A DNA stretch of 64,000 nt. It comes from Verrucomicrobiia bacterium. GTDB lineage: Bacteria > Verrucomicrobiota > Verrucomicrobiia > Limisphaerales > UBA11358. The notes beneath the pieces are model-generated. The model worked only from the letters and a program-made list of their open reading frames with translations, was not told the DNA's origin and ran no database searches. The translations under genes were made by a program, and so were the position numbers. Positions 63,862-64,000 of this stretch are shown piece by piece. The stretch's first letter is position 1. Every line of letters begins with the position of its first letter. The stretch lies in assembly GCA_031290985.1 (NCBI GenBank), contig JARLJW010000064.1:1-64000 (forward strand). The letters are read 5' to 3'.

Positions 63862-63874
63862 GTGCGGCTCGCAC
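63862..63874. repeat. GTGCG-GCT-CGCAC hairpin, copy 4
   Basis: Identical to the other copies, followed by a T-rich stretch. Confidence 0.85.
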
Positions 63875-64000
63875 TTTTTAATTTTATGGTGCCGATCATC
63901 GGCTTTTTAATTTTATATTTTTAATTCAGATTTGCCCCATCCTACCACCTTCCAAAATAACCTTCATTCCGAATAGATTCCGATTCATTCCGACTTCATT

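Larger units (their letters stand above)
63114..64000. other. gene-free end of the window with micro-tandem repeats
   Basis: No gene recognised. Successive micro-tandems with a period near 10 nt: TTTGAC units (about 63215-63240), TCGGAT units (about 63324-63352), TTAAT units (about 63431-63460), GGCTAA units (about 63648-63676) and ATTCCGA units (63964 to the end). Four GTGCGGCTCGCAC hairpins lie between them. Confidence 0.7.

Noticed and set aside
63456-63910. Small open frames at the end of the window
   Set aside because: They consist of the GTGCGGCTCGCAC hairpins and neighbouring repeats, with no protein features.

Overview
The window looks like a GC-rich (about 60%) chromosomal segment of a free-living Verrucomicrobiota bacterium, possibly Pedosphaera/Limisphaerales-like. 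I infer this from the combination of giant autotransporter-associated beta-strand-repeat proteins, pseudopilins with the H-X9-DG signature, a sensor kinase with an extracellular propeller, a caa3-like oxidase cluster with unusual small subunits, and a CAZyme locus without SusC/SusD. No database search was possible, so the taxonomy is an inference.

Layout. 0.4-7.9 kb (minus strand): murA, prmC, a histone-deacetylase-like amidohydrolase, a secreted DUF336 protein and a large U32 protein (RlhA-like). 8.1-14.0 kb: small accessory genes, a LysM protein, a stand-alone CoaB-type ligase, an RCC1-repeat protein and a Sel1-repeat protein. 14.3-22.6 kb (plus strand): a complete aerobic terminal-oxidase module in the order cupredoxin-like protein, ctaA, ctaB, subunits I, III, IV, two small membrane proteins, subunit II, Sco and DUF420. 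22.8-27.1 kb: EgtD-like methyltransferase, acyl-CoA synthetase-like enzyme, CPA2 antiporter. 27.5-31.4 kb: a propeller sensor kinase and a NarL-type response regulator. 31.6-48.5 kb: five secreted or surface genes (two giant beta-strand-repeat proteins, two pseudopilins, one kelch-like protein). 50.2-63.1 kb: a locus for the pectin polymer rhamnogalacturonan I, consisting of an FHS-type sugar symporter, GH106, GH28, three CE12-like esterases, GH53 and GH2. 63.1-64 kb: a repeat-filled stretch without genes.

Most interesting observation. An 18-bp palindrome with consensus ATCRCCA-N4-TGGYGAT occurs seven times: once before the response-regulator gene, once before each of the five secreted/surface genes, and once in the divergent promoter region between the sugar symporter and GH106. 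In five copies a -10-like hexamer follows 16-20 nt after the extended right half-site. Each of the five surface genes also ends in a strong intrinsic terminator (the first four confirmed between genes, the fifth after the last pseudopilin). This suggests one regulon, plausibly controlled by the adjacent propeller kinase and response regulator, that links surface display and pseudopilins to pectin use.

Second theme: the window is unusually rich in dispersed short repeats. One inverted repeat of the CCAAGCACCAAGCTCCA type has supplied the N-terminus, including the hydrophobic signal segment, of two unrelated secreted proteins (20.35 kb and 60.7 kb). Heptad micro-repeats are inserted in frame in the U32 gene, and the gene-free stretches are built from different micro-tandems with a period near 10 nt.
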